A DNA stretch of 64,000 bases from contig NZ_JAAARM010000020.1 in NCBI RefSeq assembly GCF_009908285.1, forward strand, positions 61,232 through 125,231, read 5' to 3'. The notes beneath the pieces are model-generated. The model did no database searches, was not told where the DNA came from, and saw nothing but the letters and a program-made list of their open reading frames with translations. The stretch's first letter is position 1. Every line of letters begins with the position of its first letter. The DNA comes from Pseudomonas sp. Fl4BN1. GTDB taxonomy: Bacteria; Pseudomonadota; Gammaproteobacteria; Pseudomonadales; Pseudomonadaceae. Positions 50,981 to 59,217 of this stretch are shown piece after piece. Position numbers and translations under genes: made by a program.

Positions 50981-52885
50981 CTATTCCTGCGAGTCCGGAT
51001 AAAAACCTCGCTGGGCAAACAGCTCGCGCAGCTCATCCAGCACCTGCGGATCCTCGATGGTTGCCGGCACCGGCACCGACGGACCGCGGGCCAGGCCTCG
51101 AATGGTCTTGCGCAGGATCTTCCCGGAACGGGTCTTGGGCAAACGCTTGAGCACCAACACCTGGCGCAACGATGCCAACGCCCCGACGCGCTCGCGCACC
51201 CGCTCGATCAGCTCCCGCTCCAACTGCCCAGGGTCAATTTGCGCATCCTGCTTGAGGACCACAAAACCCACCGGCACTTCACCCTTGAGCACATCGTCCA
51301 GGGCCACCACCGCGCATTCGGCCACCGCCGAGTGCTCGCCCAGGGCCTCTTCCAGGCTGCCGCTGGACAGGCGATGGCCGGCCACGTTGATCACATCGTC
51401 GATACGCCCCATGACGAACACATACCCCTCGGCGTCGACGTAACCGCCATCACCGCTCAGGTAATAGCCGGGAAACGTGCTCAGGTAGCTGTCGACAAAG
51501 CGCTGGCGGTCGCGCCACAAGGTAGTGAGGACGCCAGGCGGCAATGGCAGGCGCAGGACGATATTGCCCGGCTCGCCGCAGGGCAGCGGATCACCCTGGT
51601 CGTCGACAATCGCCAGGTTGTAGCCAGGCACCGGTAAACCGGCGGACCCCGGCTTGATTGGACAGTGACAAGCATCGTGCGGGGTGCTGACGATCGGCCA
51701 GCCGGTCTCGGTCTGCCACCAGTGATCGATCACCGGGCACGCCAGGGACTGATCCAGCCAATCGTAGGTGGCAGGGTCCAGCCGCTCCCCCGCCACATAC
51801 ACCGCCTTCAGGCAGGACAGGTCGTGGCCCTCGCGCAATGCGCCGTGGGGGTCCTCGCGCTTGATCGCGCGAAAGGCGGTCGGCGCGGTGAAGAACACGT
51901 TGACCCGGTGCTCGGCGATCACCCGCCAGAACGCCCCGGCATCGGGGGTGCGCACCGGCTTGCCCTCATAGAGCAAGGTGGTGCAGCCGCGAATCAGTGG
52001 CCCGTAGACGATATAGGAATGCCCCACCACCCAACCGATGTCCGACGCCGCCCAGAACACTTCCCCGGGCTGGGCATCGTAGACCGCCTGCATGCTGTAG
52101 TTGAGGGCCACGGCATGCCCGCCGTTGTCGCGGACCACACCTTTGGGTTTACCGGTGGTGCCCGAGGTGTGCAGCACATACAGCGGATCGCCGGACGCCA
52201 AGGCCACAGCCGGCACGGCTTCGGCGCAGGCCATCAGCGTCTGCCAGTCGGCATCGCGCCCGGCACGCAACTCGGCGGCGGCTTGCGGCCTGGCCACGAC
52301 CACCACATGGGCCGGCGGCTGTGCCACCGACTCCAGGGCCTTGTCCACCAGCGGTTTGTAGGCCACCACGCGTTCGTACTCGATGCCGCAACTGGCGGTC
52401 AGCAGCACCTTGGGTTGGGCATCGTCGATGCGCAAGGCCAGTTCAGCCGCGGAAAAGCCGCCGAAGACCACCGAATGCACCGCCCCCAGCCGGGCGCAGG
52501 CGAGCATGCCGATCACCGCCTCCGGGATCATCGGCATATAGAGAATCACCCGGTCGCCCTGCTCCACGCCCAGGGCCCGGAGCATGCCGGCGCAGCGAGC
52601 CACCTGCTCGAGCAATTGCCGATAGGTGAAGCGCCGTTGCTGCCCGGTGACCGGGGAATCGTAGATCAGCGCCAGCCGCTCGCCGTTCCCGGCCTCGACA
52701 TGCCGGTCCAGCGCCAGGTGGCAGGTATTCAATTGCCCATCGGCAAACCATTGGTAGTGTTCGCGGCTTTGCTGCTCGAAGATCTGCTGGGGAAAGCGCA
52801 TCCAGTCGAGCAACCGGGCCTGCTGGCGCCAGAAGTCTGTGGGGTCGTCCTGGGCATGGGCGGAGGCGGTCAGGTAGGCATTCAT
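50981..52885 (-). CDS. PrpE-like acyl-CoA synthetase (propionyl/acetyl-CoA synthetase family)
   Basis: A 634-residue AMP-forming synthetase closest in layout and length to propionyl-CoA synthetase PrpE. Motifs: the ATP loop LHTSGTTGKPKGVV, the A5 motif HWWQTETGWPI, LSGDGGYVDAEGYVFVMGR with INVAGHRLS, and the C-terminal catalytic lysine in TRSGKILR (Lys589), the usual site of acetylation control. It would activate propionate or acetate. It is convergent with the phospho-lyase operon, whose predicted aldehyde product from 1-amino-2-propanol would be propanal, and lies downstream of the GMC/ALDH unit. An AACAAGAA Crc motif lies 15 bases before ATG, and a 247-base gap upstream suggests its own promoter. 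Confidence 0.87.
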   Translation of the reverse strand: MNAYLTASAHAQDDPTDFWRQQARLLDWMRFPQQIFEQQSREHYQWFADGQLNTCHLALDRHVEAGNGERLALIYDSPVTGQQRRFTYRQLLEQVARCAGMLRALGVEQGDRVILYMPMIPEAVIGMLACARLGAVHSVVFGGFSAAELALRIDDAQPKVLLTASCGIEYERVVAYKPLVDKALESVAQPPAHVVVVARPQAAAELRAGRDADWQTLMACAEAVPAVALASGDPLYVLHTSGTTGKPKGVVRDNGGHAVALNYSMQAVYDAQPGEVFWAASDIGWVVGHSYIVYGPLIRGCTTLLYEGKPVRTPDAGAFWRVIAEHRVNVFFTAPTAFRAIKREDPHGALREGHDLSCLKAVYVAGERLDPATYDWLDQSLACPVIDHWWQTETGWPIVSTPHDACHCPIKPGSAGLPVPGYNLAIVDDQGDPLPCGEPGNIVLRLPLPPGVLTTLWRDRQRFVDSYLSTFPGYYLSGDGGYVDAEGYVFVMGRIDDVINVAGHRLSSGSLEEALGEHSAVAECAVVALDDVLKGEVPVGFVVLKQDAQIDPGQLERELIERVRERVGALASLRQVLVLKRLPKTRSGKILRKTIRGLARGPSVPVPATIEDPQVLDELRELFAQRGFYPDSQE

Positions 52886-52899
52886 TGCGCGTTGTCCTG

Positions 52900-52907
52900 T
52901 TCTTGTT
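52900..52907 (-). promoter_or_regulatory. Crc/Hfq motif before the acyl-CoA synthetase
   Basis: AACAAGAA on the minus strand, 15 bases before the ATG at 52885, matches AAnAAnAA within the translation initiation region. Confidence 0.5.
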
Positions 52908-53132
52908 AGAGGTCCGAAGGCCGCACCGCAGTGTAGCGGTCGGCGCAGGCCTGCCCCTTATGCTGGGGACAAGGCCTCTTCCCTGCTTGACCCTGCACCA
53001 CAGTTTTTTGACAGCGCAGGTCCCAGGGCAACGACTCGGCGAGCGCCGAGCGCGTTCGCGCATCCGGATGCTCATGCTTCCTGGACCACCTCCGGGCTGT
53101 CCAGGAAGCCTGGAGCGACAGCAGCCAGTGCC

Positions 53133-54821
53133 TCACACCGCGACATTACGCACGGGCGGTTTGCTCCGCTGACGGGTTTCCCAGTCCTTGGCCAGGCCCA
53201 CCTCGGCCTCGGACGGGGGCAGCATCTTGCGTCCACGCACCAGGTCGCTGGCACGCTCGGCAAGCATGATCGTCGGTGCGTTGAGGTTGCCATTGGGCTC
53301 GGTTGGAAATACCGAGGAGTCAATGACGCGCAAGCCTTCGAGGCCCCTTACCCGCAGTTGCGAATCGACCACCGCCATCTCGTCCTCGCCCATGCGGCAG
53401 GTGCCGCAAGGGTGGTAGGTGCTCTCCAGGTTGGCGCGGACGAAGGCGTCAATCTCGGCATCGCTGTTGACCTTCGGCCCTGGGGCAATCTCGCCATCGC
53501 GGAAACGGTCCATCGCCGGCTGCCCGATGATCTCCCGGGTCAGCCGTACGCAACGGCGAAAGCCCTCGCGGTCCTCTTCGCGCTGCAGGTAGTTGAACTG
53601 AATCTGCGGGTGGGTATAGGGGTCGGCCGAACGAATCCGTACATGACCACGGCTCTTGGGCTTGTTGGGCCCGGTGAGGACCATGAAACCGTGCCCCTTG
53701 ATCGGCTTGTTGCCGTCATAGCGCATCGCCGCGGGCAGGAAGTGGAACTGGATGTCGGGCCAGCGCAGCCCCTGCTCGGAGCGGATGAAACCGCCGGCCT
53801 CGAAATGGTTGGTCGCGCCCAGCCCGTCCTTGAACAGCAACCAGCGCAAGCCGATCAACAGTTTGCTCAGCGGGTCCATCTTGTTGTTCAGCGTCACCGG
53901 TTCCTTGCAGCCGAACTGGATGTAGATCTCCGCATGATCCTGCAGGTTCTCGCCGACCCCCGGCAGTTCGTGGCGAACCTCGACCCCGGCCTGGTCCAGC
54001 ACCGCGGCCGGACCGATACCCGAGCGCTGCAGCAGGTGTGGCGAACCGATCGGCCCCGCCGAAACCAGGACTTCGCGCTTGCAGCGCACCTCATGGGTGA
54101 CCCCTTTGCAGTCGTAGAGCACGCCCACCGCACGCTTGCCCTCGAGGATGATGTTGCGGGTCATGGCCTTGGTCACCACCGTCAGGTTCGGTCGCTCCAT
54201 GGCTGGGCGCAGGTAGGCATTGGCCGTCGAGCAGCGCACGCCGTCCTTGACGGTCATGTGCATGGCGCCGAAGCCTTCCTGCATGAACCCGTTGCAGTCG
54301 TCGGTCTTGATGTAGCCCGCCTGGGCACCCGCTTCCACCCACGCCCCGTACAGCGGGTTCTGCATGTGGTTGCCGTTGGTGGTGTGCAGCGGGCCGGTCG
54401 CACCCCGGTAGTCATCGCCGCCGGCCTCGTAGTGTTCGGCACGTTTGAAGTACGGCAGGCAATGGCGGTAGCCCCAGCCATTGGCCCCCTGCTCTTCCCA
54501 CTCATCGAAGTCGTAGGCGTGGCCACGGATGTACACCAGGCCGTTGATCGACGACGAGCCGCCCAGCACCTTGCCGCGCGGGCAGTGGATCTGGCGCCCG
54601 TCAAGGTAGGGCTCGGGGTCGGTTTCATAGCGCCAGTTGTACTTGGTGGTGTTCATCGGGATCGAAAAGGCGCTGGGCATCTGGATCACCACACTGCGAT
54701 CACTGCCGCCGAACTCCAGGACCAGCACCGAGGTGGTCGGGTCTTCGCTCAAGCGGTTGGCCAGTACACACCCGGCGGAGCCCGCGCCGATGATGATGTA
54801 GTCGTATTGTTGAGTCGCCAT
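53133..54821 (-). CDS. GMC-family FAD alcohol oxidoreductase (choline dehydrogenase BetA-like)
   Basis: A 562-residue glucose-methanol-choline flavoprotein. The FAD motif IIIGAGSAGCVLANRLSE is followed by the GMC signature region GKVLGGSSSINGLVYIRG, and the active-site histidine lies in STYHPCGTCRMG with NAPTIMLAERASDLVRG at the C-terminus. The length is that of BetA, but no betaine aldehyde dehydrogenase pair, betI or cudC is adjacent; instead it follows an NCS1 permease by three bases in an operon with a ureohydrolase and an aldehyde dehydrogenase. It probably oxidises a different primary alcohol. Confidence 0.87.
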   Translation of the reverse strand: MATQQYDYIIIGAGSAGCVLANRLSEDPTTSVLVLEFGGSDRSVVIQMPSAFSIPMNTTKYNWRYETDPEPYLDGRQIHCPRGKVLGGSSSINGLVYIRGHAYDFDEWEEQGANGWGYRHCLPYFKRAEHYEAGGDDYRGATGPLHTTNGNHMQNPLYGAWVEAGAQAGYIKTDDCNGFMQEGFGAMHMTVKDGVRCSTANAYLRPAMERPNLTVVTKAMTRNIILEGKRAVGVLYDCKGVTHEVRCKREVLVSAGPIGSPHLLQRSGIGPAAVLDQAGVEVRHELPGVGENLQDHAEIYIQFGCKEPVTLNNKMDPLSKLLIGLRWLLFKDGLGATNHFEAGGFIRSEQGLRWPDIQFHFLPAAMRYDGNKPIKGHGFMVLTGPNKPKSRGHVRIRSADPYTHPQIQFNYLQREEDREGFRRCVRLTREIIGQPAMDRFRDGEIAPGPKVNSDAEIDAFVRANLESTYHPCGTCRMGEDEMAVVDSQLRVRGLEGLRVIDSSVFPTEPNGNLNAPTIMLAERASDLVRGRKMLPPSEAEVGLAKDWETRQRSKPPVRNVAV

Positions 54822-54823
54822 GG

Positions 54824-56392
54824 TTATCTCCCGAAAGTCGTGTTGCCAAGTGGCGGCAGCGAGGGCTGGGCATGCCGGTCCCCGGTGGTGTAATGCGGAT
54901 TGCTGGCCTCGATCTGCTGGATCACGGTTTCTTCGCGCTTGAGATCAAGCGAACGGCTCAACCAGTAGTACGCCAGGGCCGAAACGATCAGCCCGACCAG
55001 CCAGGCCACGTCGATGTTGCCCAGTGCCTTGGCCAGTGGGCCGACATAGACTTCGCGCTGCTCGACACCGTCGAAGATGTAGAAGAACGGAATCATCGCG
55101 ATGAAGCCGATGGCGTACGCCGCAATTCCGCGCAGGCCCCAGTTGCCGTAGATGCTGCCGTGGGGTTGGAAGAAGTGCGGAATGGCGTAGCGCCCTTTGC
55201 GCACGAAGAAGTAGTCCGTGAGGTTGACTGCGGTCCAGGGCACCAGGAAGTACAGCATCACCACCAGGTAGATCCCCAGTACCGACAGGCCGGAACCGGA
55301 ACTCTGGATGCTCAGCGACACCGCCAATTGCAGCAGGATCACGAAGATGATCGCCAGGACCCGCGCCTTGCGAGTCGGCTCGATGTGAAAGATCGAGTCG
55401 ACACAGGTCAGGGTGGTCAGCTTGGCGCTGTAGATGTTCATCGCGATCACCGGCAGGAACGCCAGGATAGTCACCACCACGACCGCCGTGCCGACCAGGG
55501 GCGACACGGTATTACCCACCTGCCCGAGGGCCACCAGGACGTCGGCGGTGTGCAGGTGCTCGGCCAGCCAGCCGCCCACGGCGATCATCCAGGCACCGGA
55601 CAGCGAAGCGCCGAGGAACACCACGGCGATCAGCTTGCCGCCCGGCGTGTTCTTCGGCAGGTAGCGTGAGTAGTCGGAAACATAAGGCGCATAGGCAATG
55701 TTGTAGCTGGCCGCCGCCGCGAACTGGGTAATGAAACCGGTCCAGTTGAAGCCCAACGGCAATGGCGCGACTTCACCGGCAGCCAGTACCGGCAGCGGCG
55801 CATCGGGCACCCAGCGCATCATCACGGCCAGGGTCACCAAGCCATACAGCGGCAGCGACAGGTACAGCGCCCACTTGAAGCTGCGGTGCATCCAGTCATG
55901 CCCGAGGATCGCCAGCACCGCCGCCGGTACCGTAACCGCCAAGGCGATGGCGATGGGACTGAAACCGAACAGCGAGTGCAATCCCTGCATCATCAGGACC
56001 AGGTTGACGATGTTGAACCCGGCGAACACGAACAGCGTCGCCAGCAGCACCAGGATCACCCCACGATAACCGAACTGCGCACGCGACTGGATCATCTGCG
56101 GCAACCCCAGGTGGGGCCCCTGGGAACCGTGGAAGGCCATGAACAAGGTGCCGAACATGATGCCCAGGGTGCCGGCCAGGGTGGTCCAGAGTGACGTCAG
56201 GCCGACACTGGGACCGACGAAACCGATGGTCATGGTGAAGAACGTGAAATTGCCCAGGAACCAGAACGGGCCCTGGCTGCGGAGTTTGTCAGTGCGCTCG
56301 CTTTCAGGAATGAAGTCGATCGAATGCCCTTCGACGGCCGAATGGCTGCCGTGGGCACTCGCACTGTTGGCGGCTTTGGATTGGGTCTGCAT
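54824..56392 (-). CDS. NCS1-family permease (cytosine/purine/allantoin type)
   Basis: A 522-residue transporter of the nucleobase:cation symporter-1 family with about 12 helices. Family blocks include the N-terminal WFLGNFTFFTMTIGFVGPS, AQFGYRGVILVLLATLFVF, YAPYVSDYSRYLP and the NLTDYFFVRKGRY motif. ATG at 56392 has AAGAGA nine bases upstream, overlapping an AATAACAA Crc motif. In the operon with a ureohydrolase it is the likely importer of a guanidino or related nitrogen compound. Confidence 0.88.
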   Translation of the reverse strand: MQTQSKAANSASAHGSHSAVEGHSIDFIPESERTDKLRSQGPFWFLGNFTFFTMTIGFVGPSVGLTSLWTTLAGTLGIMFGTLFMAFHGSQGPHLGLPQMIQSRAQFGYRGVILVLLATLFVFAGFNIVNLVLMMQGLHSLFGFSPIAIALAVTVPAAVLAILGHDWMHRSFKWALYLSLPLYGLVTLAVMMRWVPDAPLPVLAAGEVAPLPLGFNWTGFITQFAAAASYNIAYAPYVSDYSRYLPKNTPGGKLIAVVFLGASLSGAWMIAVGGWLAEHLHTADVLVALGQVGNTVSPLVGTAVVVVTILAFLPVIAMNIYSAKLTTLTCVDSIFHIEPTRKARVLAIIFVILLQLAVSLSIQSSGSGLSVLGIYLVVMLYFLVPWTAVNLTDYFFVRKGRYAIPHFFQPHGSIYGNWGLRGIAAYAIGFIAMIPFFYIFDGVEQREVYVGPLAKALGNIDVAWLVGLIVSALAYYWLSRSLDLKREETVIQQIEASNPHYTTGDRHAQPSLPPLGNTTFGR

Positions 56393-56403
56393 GATGAGGT
56401 CTC

Positions 56404-56411
56404 TTGTTATT
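56404..56411 (-). promoter_or_regulatory. Crc/Hfq motif at the NCS1 permease ribosome site
   Basis: AATAACAA on the minus strand begins 12 bases before the permease ATG and runs into its ribosome binding site, the classical position for Crc/Hfq repression. Confidence 0.6.
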
Positions 56412-56460
56412 GTAAAAACCATGCGAGTGATAATCACCCGAGCGCCGCTGCACGCGAGGC

Positions 56461-56480
56461 GGCCGGGCGCAAGCCCGGCC
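56461..56480. terminator. Perfect hairpin between ALDH and permease genes
   Basis: GGCCGGGC and GCCCGGCC form a perfect 8-bp stem closing a GCAA tetraloop (plus strand), five bases after the ALDH stop. There is no T-run on either strand, so it may be an mRNA-processing or partial-termination element inside the operon. Confidence 0.45.
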
Positions 56481-56485
56481 CTGGC

Positions 56486-57994
56486 TCAGGGCAGCGTGAT
56501 CCAGACCGCCTTGGTCTCCAGCAGAAACTCCAGTTGTTCCGCTCCCAGGTCCTTGCCGAACCCGGATTGCTTGTAGCCGCCGAAGGGCATCGACGGGTCG
56601 ATGGTGCCGTGGGCGTTGACATACACCGCACCGGCCTGCAGCCGCGGTATCAGGCTGTGGACACGCCCCAGGTCGTTGGAATAGAGCGCGGCGGCAAGCC
56701 CGAACGGCGAGTCGTTGGCCAGGGCCAGGGCTTCTTCATCCTCGTCGAAAGGTGCGGTGACCAGCACCGGGCCGAAGATCTCCTCCTGGACGATGCGCAT
56801 GTCGTTGCGGCAATGGGCGAAGATCGTCGGTTCGACGAAGTAGCCAGGCCCGGCGACCGGGTTGCCACCGTAGTAGAGCTCAGCGCCTTCGCGCTTGCCG
56901 ATCTCGATATAGTCCATCACCCGCTCCTTCTGCAGCGCCGAAACCATCGGGCTGATGAAGCACTCGGGATCCATGCCGGGAGCCATCTTCAAGGTCCTGG
57001 TGTAGGCCACCAGTTCGCGGAGGAACGAGTCATAGACGCTGCGGTGGATATAGGCACGAGTGCCGGCATCGCAGACCTGTCCAGAATTGAAGAATACCCC
57101 GTTGGCCACGGCCCGGGCGGCAGCTGGCAGGTCGGCATCGGCAAATACGATGACCGGCGACTTGCCGCCCAGCTCTAGCGTCAGGCGCTTCATTTCATCC
57201 ACCGCGGCACGCCCGACGGTGCGCCCTACCGGGGTCGAGCCGGTGAAGGTCAGCTTGTCGATGCCTGGATGGCTCGACATCGCGGCACCCACCACGCTGC
57301 CGCGCCCGGTGACGATGTTGATCACTCCATCCGGAATGCCCGCTGCCTGCACCAACTCGGCAAAACGCAGGGCGGACAGCGAGGTCAGCTCGGCCGGCTT
57401 GACCACCGCGGTGCAGCCGGTGGCCAGGGCGGCGCCGAGTTTCCAGGCCATGGTCTGCAACGGGAAGTTCCAGGGCACGATGGCCCCCACCACGCCGACC
57501 GGTTCCTTGCGGGTATAAGCCAGGTAATTGCCTGGCAGCGAAGGCTCGACGGTGCGCCCGTGAATCTTTGTCGCCCAGCCGGCGAAATAGCGCAGGGTGT
57601 CCACCGTGCCCTGCAGGTCGACCTCTTGCGCGGCAACCACCGACTTGCCCATGTCGATCGATTCGATCTGCGCCAGCTCCAGGGCATTGGCCTCGATCAG
57701 GTCGGCCAGGCGGTGCAGCATGCGCTCACGCTCCTGGGGTTTGGCCTGGCGCCAGGCACCACCGTCGAACTGCTCGCGGGCGGCCTTGACGGCCCGATCC
57801 AGATCGTCCGTGGTGCCCATCGGGATGCAGGTGATCCGGCCTTCGGTCGAAGGCTCGATGACCTCGGAGGTCTGACCATCGCTGGCCTCGACCCACTGGC
57901 CACCGATGAACATTCTTTGTGGCTTGGAAAGGAAAGCCTGAGTGGCCTCCAGGACACCGTATTGCTGCAGGTACTGCTTGACGATTACGTCCAT
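56486..57994 (-). CDS. NAD-dependent aldehyde dehydrogenase
   Basis: A 502-residue aldehyde dehydrogenase. VPWNFP, the general base in LTLELGGKSP (Glu274) and the catalytic cysteine in NSGQVCDAGTR (Cys308) are intact, and the C-terminal GGYKQSGFGKDLG and ALLETK-type end are typical of the betaine/aminoaldehyde/phenylacetaldehyde branch. It lies between the ureohydrolase and the NCS1 permease. It could oxidise the aldehyde made by the GMC enzyme, an aminoaldehyde derived from the guanidino substrate, or the aldehyde from the nearby phospho-lyase. Confidence 0.88.
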   Translation of the reverse strand: MDVIVKQYLQQYGVLEATQAFLSKPQRMFIGGQWVEASDGQTSEVIEPSTEGRITCIPMGTTDDLDRAVKAAREQFDGGAWRQAKPQERERMLHRLADLIEANALELAQIESIDMGKSVVAAQEVDLQGTVDTLRYFAGWATKIHGRTVEPSLPGNYLAYTRKEPVGVVGAIVPWNFPLQTMAWKLGAALATGCTAVVKPAELTSLSALRFAELVQAAGIPDGVINIVTGRGSVVGAAMSSHPGIDKLTFTGSTPVGRTVGRAAVDEMKRLTLELGGKSPVIVFADADLPAAARAVANGVFFNSGQVCDAGTRAYIHRSVYDSFLRELVAYTRTLKMAPGMDPECFISPMVSALQKERVMDYIEIGKREGAELYYGGNPVAGPGYFVEPTIFAHCRNDMRIVQEEIFGPVLVTAPFDEDEEALALANDSPFGLAAALYSNDLGRVHSLIPRLQAGAVYVNAHGTIDPSMPFGGYKQSGFGKDLGAEQLEFLLETKAVWITLP

Positions 57995-58083
57995 TCTGAC
58001 TGTCTCCGGACGGCGCTGGTCAGCGCGGTCGGTTGCTCGATGATCGGCTCGTACCGGGGCTCAATACCCGGTGTGCGCGCGGC

Positions 58084-59061
58084 TTAGCGCAAGCGGGCCT
58101 GGGCGCGCTCGTGGAAGATGAAGCCAAGGCTGTTGAGCAGGAGCTGGGCGGCAAGGATCGAGGTCACGCCCGCCGGGTCGTAGACCGGGGCAACCTCCAC
58201 CAGGTCCATGCCGACGATGTTGCCCTGGCAGCGCTTGGCCAGGGCCTGGATGATTTCCAGCACCTCGTAGTAGAGGAAGCCGCCATGGCTGGGGGTGCCC
58301 GTACCTGGTGCGATGGACGGGTCGAAGCCGTCAATGTCGATGGTGATGTAGTAGTTCACGCCCTGGGGGATCAACTCCAGCACGCCGTCGGTGCCAAGCC
58401 GGCGGACGTCGCGCACCGAGAGGATTTTCGAGCCGGCGGCATGGGCCGCTTCATAGTCGTCACGGTTGGACGAGGAGACGTTGCGGATGCCCATCTGGGT
58501 CATGCCGACAATGTGCTCCATCTCCGAGGCACGGCGCAGTGGGTTGCCGTGGCCATAACGCACGCCATGGCGCTCATCGACGAAGTCCAGGTGCGCGTCG
58601 AAGTGGATGATGTGGATCGGCCCCCGCCCCTCGTATGCCTTGATCACCGGGGCGTGCACCGAGTGGTCGCCACCCAGTACCACGGGCATGGCACCGGCAT
58701 CGAGGATCTTGCGCACGGCGTATTCGATGTTGTCGTTACTGGCTTGCATATCGGTGTGGACGATATCGGCATCGCCGACATCGACCATGGTCATGTCATC
58801 GGCGGTCAGGTACAGCACATCGTCTTCATGATCGTAGGCACCGGAGTGGCCGAAGGAGAACAGCGTCGATGCCTCGCGGATGCCCCGTGGCCCGAAACGG
58901 GCGCCCGAGCGCCACTGGGTGCCCATGTCATTGGGTGCACCAAGGACCGCAACATCAGCCTTGAGGGTGTCCCAGTCAGTACACGGCGGGGATTTGGCAA
59001 AGGTGCAGTGCCCGACGAAGGGCAGGTTCAGGCGACCGGATTCATAGCCATTCTTCGACAT
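58084..59061 (-). CDS. Ureohydrolase (agmatinase / guanidinobutyrase-like)
   Basis: A 325-residue manganese enzyme of the arginase/agmatinase family that would split a guanidino compound into an amine and urea. The metal-binding motifs GGDHS (130-134), FDAHLDF (about 154-160) and TIDIDGFDPSIAPG are all present. It is first in an operon with an aldehyde dehydrogenase, NCS1 permease and GMC oxidoreductase, and divergent from a LysR regulator. This fits the gbu/gpu type guanidinobutyrate or guanidinopropionate systems of Pseudomonas more than arginine decarboxylation. An AACAATAA Crc motif lies 17 bases upstream. Confidence 0.88.
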   Translation of the reverse strand: MSKNGYESGRLNLPFVGHCTFAKSPPCTDWDTLKADVAVLGAPNDMGTQWRSGARFGPRGIREASTLFSFGHSGAYDHEDDVLYLTADDMTMVDVGDADIVHTDMQASNDNIEYAVRKILDAGAMPVVLGGDHSVHAPVIKAYEGRGPIHIIHFDAHLDFVDERHGVRYGHGNPLRRASEMEHIVGMTQMGIRNVSSSNRDDYEAAHAAGSKILSVRDVRRLGTDGVLELIPQGVNYYITIDIDGFDPSIAPGTGTPSHGGFLYYEVLEIIQALAKRCQGNIVGMDLVEVAPVYDPAGVTSILAAQLLLNSLGFIFHERAQARLR

Positions 59062-59077
59062 AGTGGTGTCACTCCGA

Positions 59078-59085
59078 TTATTGTT
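59078..59085 (-). promoter_or_regulatory. Crc/Hfq motif before the ureohydrolase gene
   Basis: AACAATAA on the minus strand, 17 bases before the ATG at 59061, matches AAnAAnAA. Confidence 0.5.
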
Positions 59086-59163
59086 TTTAGGTGGACGGCC
59101 AGGCCCAGGGCCAACCGTCGCTGGAGGGACTATGGGCGCTGCTATTCATGGAGAAAATGCGCA

Positions 59164-59174
59164 ATATCAGATAT
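59164..59174. promoter_or_regulatory. Small palindrome, candidate LysR operator
   Basis: ATATCAGATAT (ATATC-A-GATAT) lies in the divergent gap between the ureohydrolase and lysR genes, 44 bases before the lysR start. It is a plausible autoregulatory site but short. Confidence 0.3.
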
Positions 59175-59217
59175 TCATATCGGCTCGCACGATGTAACGA
59201 GCTGCCGGAGGTGGGGA

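Noticed and set aside
53133..54821. Calling the GMC gene betA with a choline-betaine role
   Set aside because: Neither betB, betI nor choline transport genes are adjacent and the operon partners are a ureohydrolase and an NCS1 permease; only the family is safe.
58033..59217. Very long N-terminal extension of the LysR regulator frame
   Set aside because: The extension is antisense to the ureohydrolase gene; the GTG at 59218 with GGAGG gives a normal LysR length and N-terminus.
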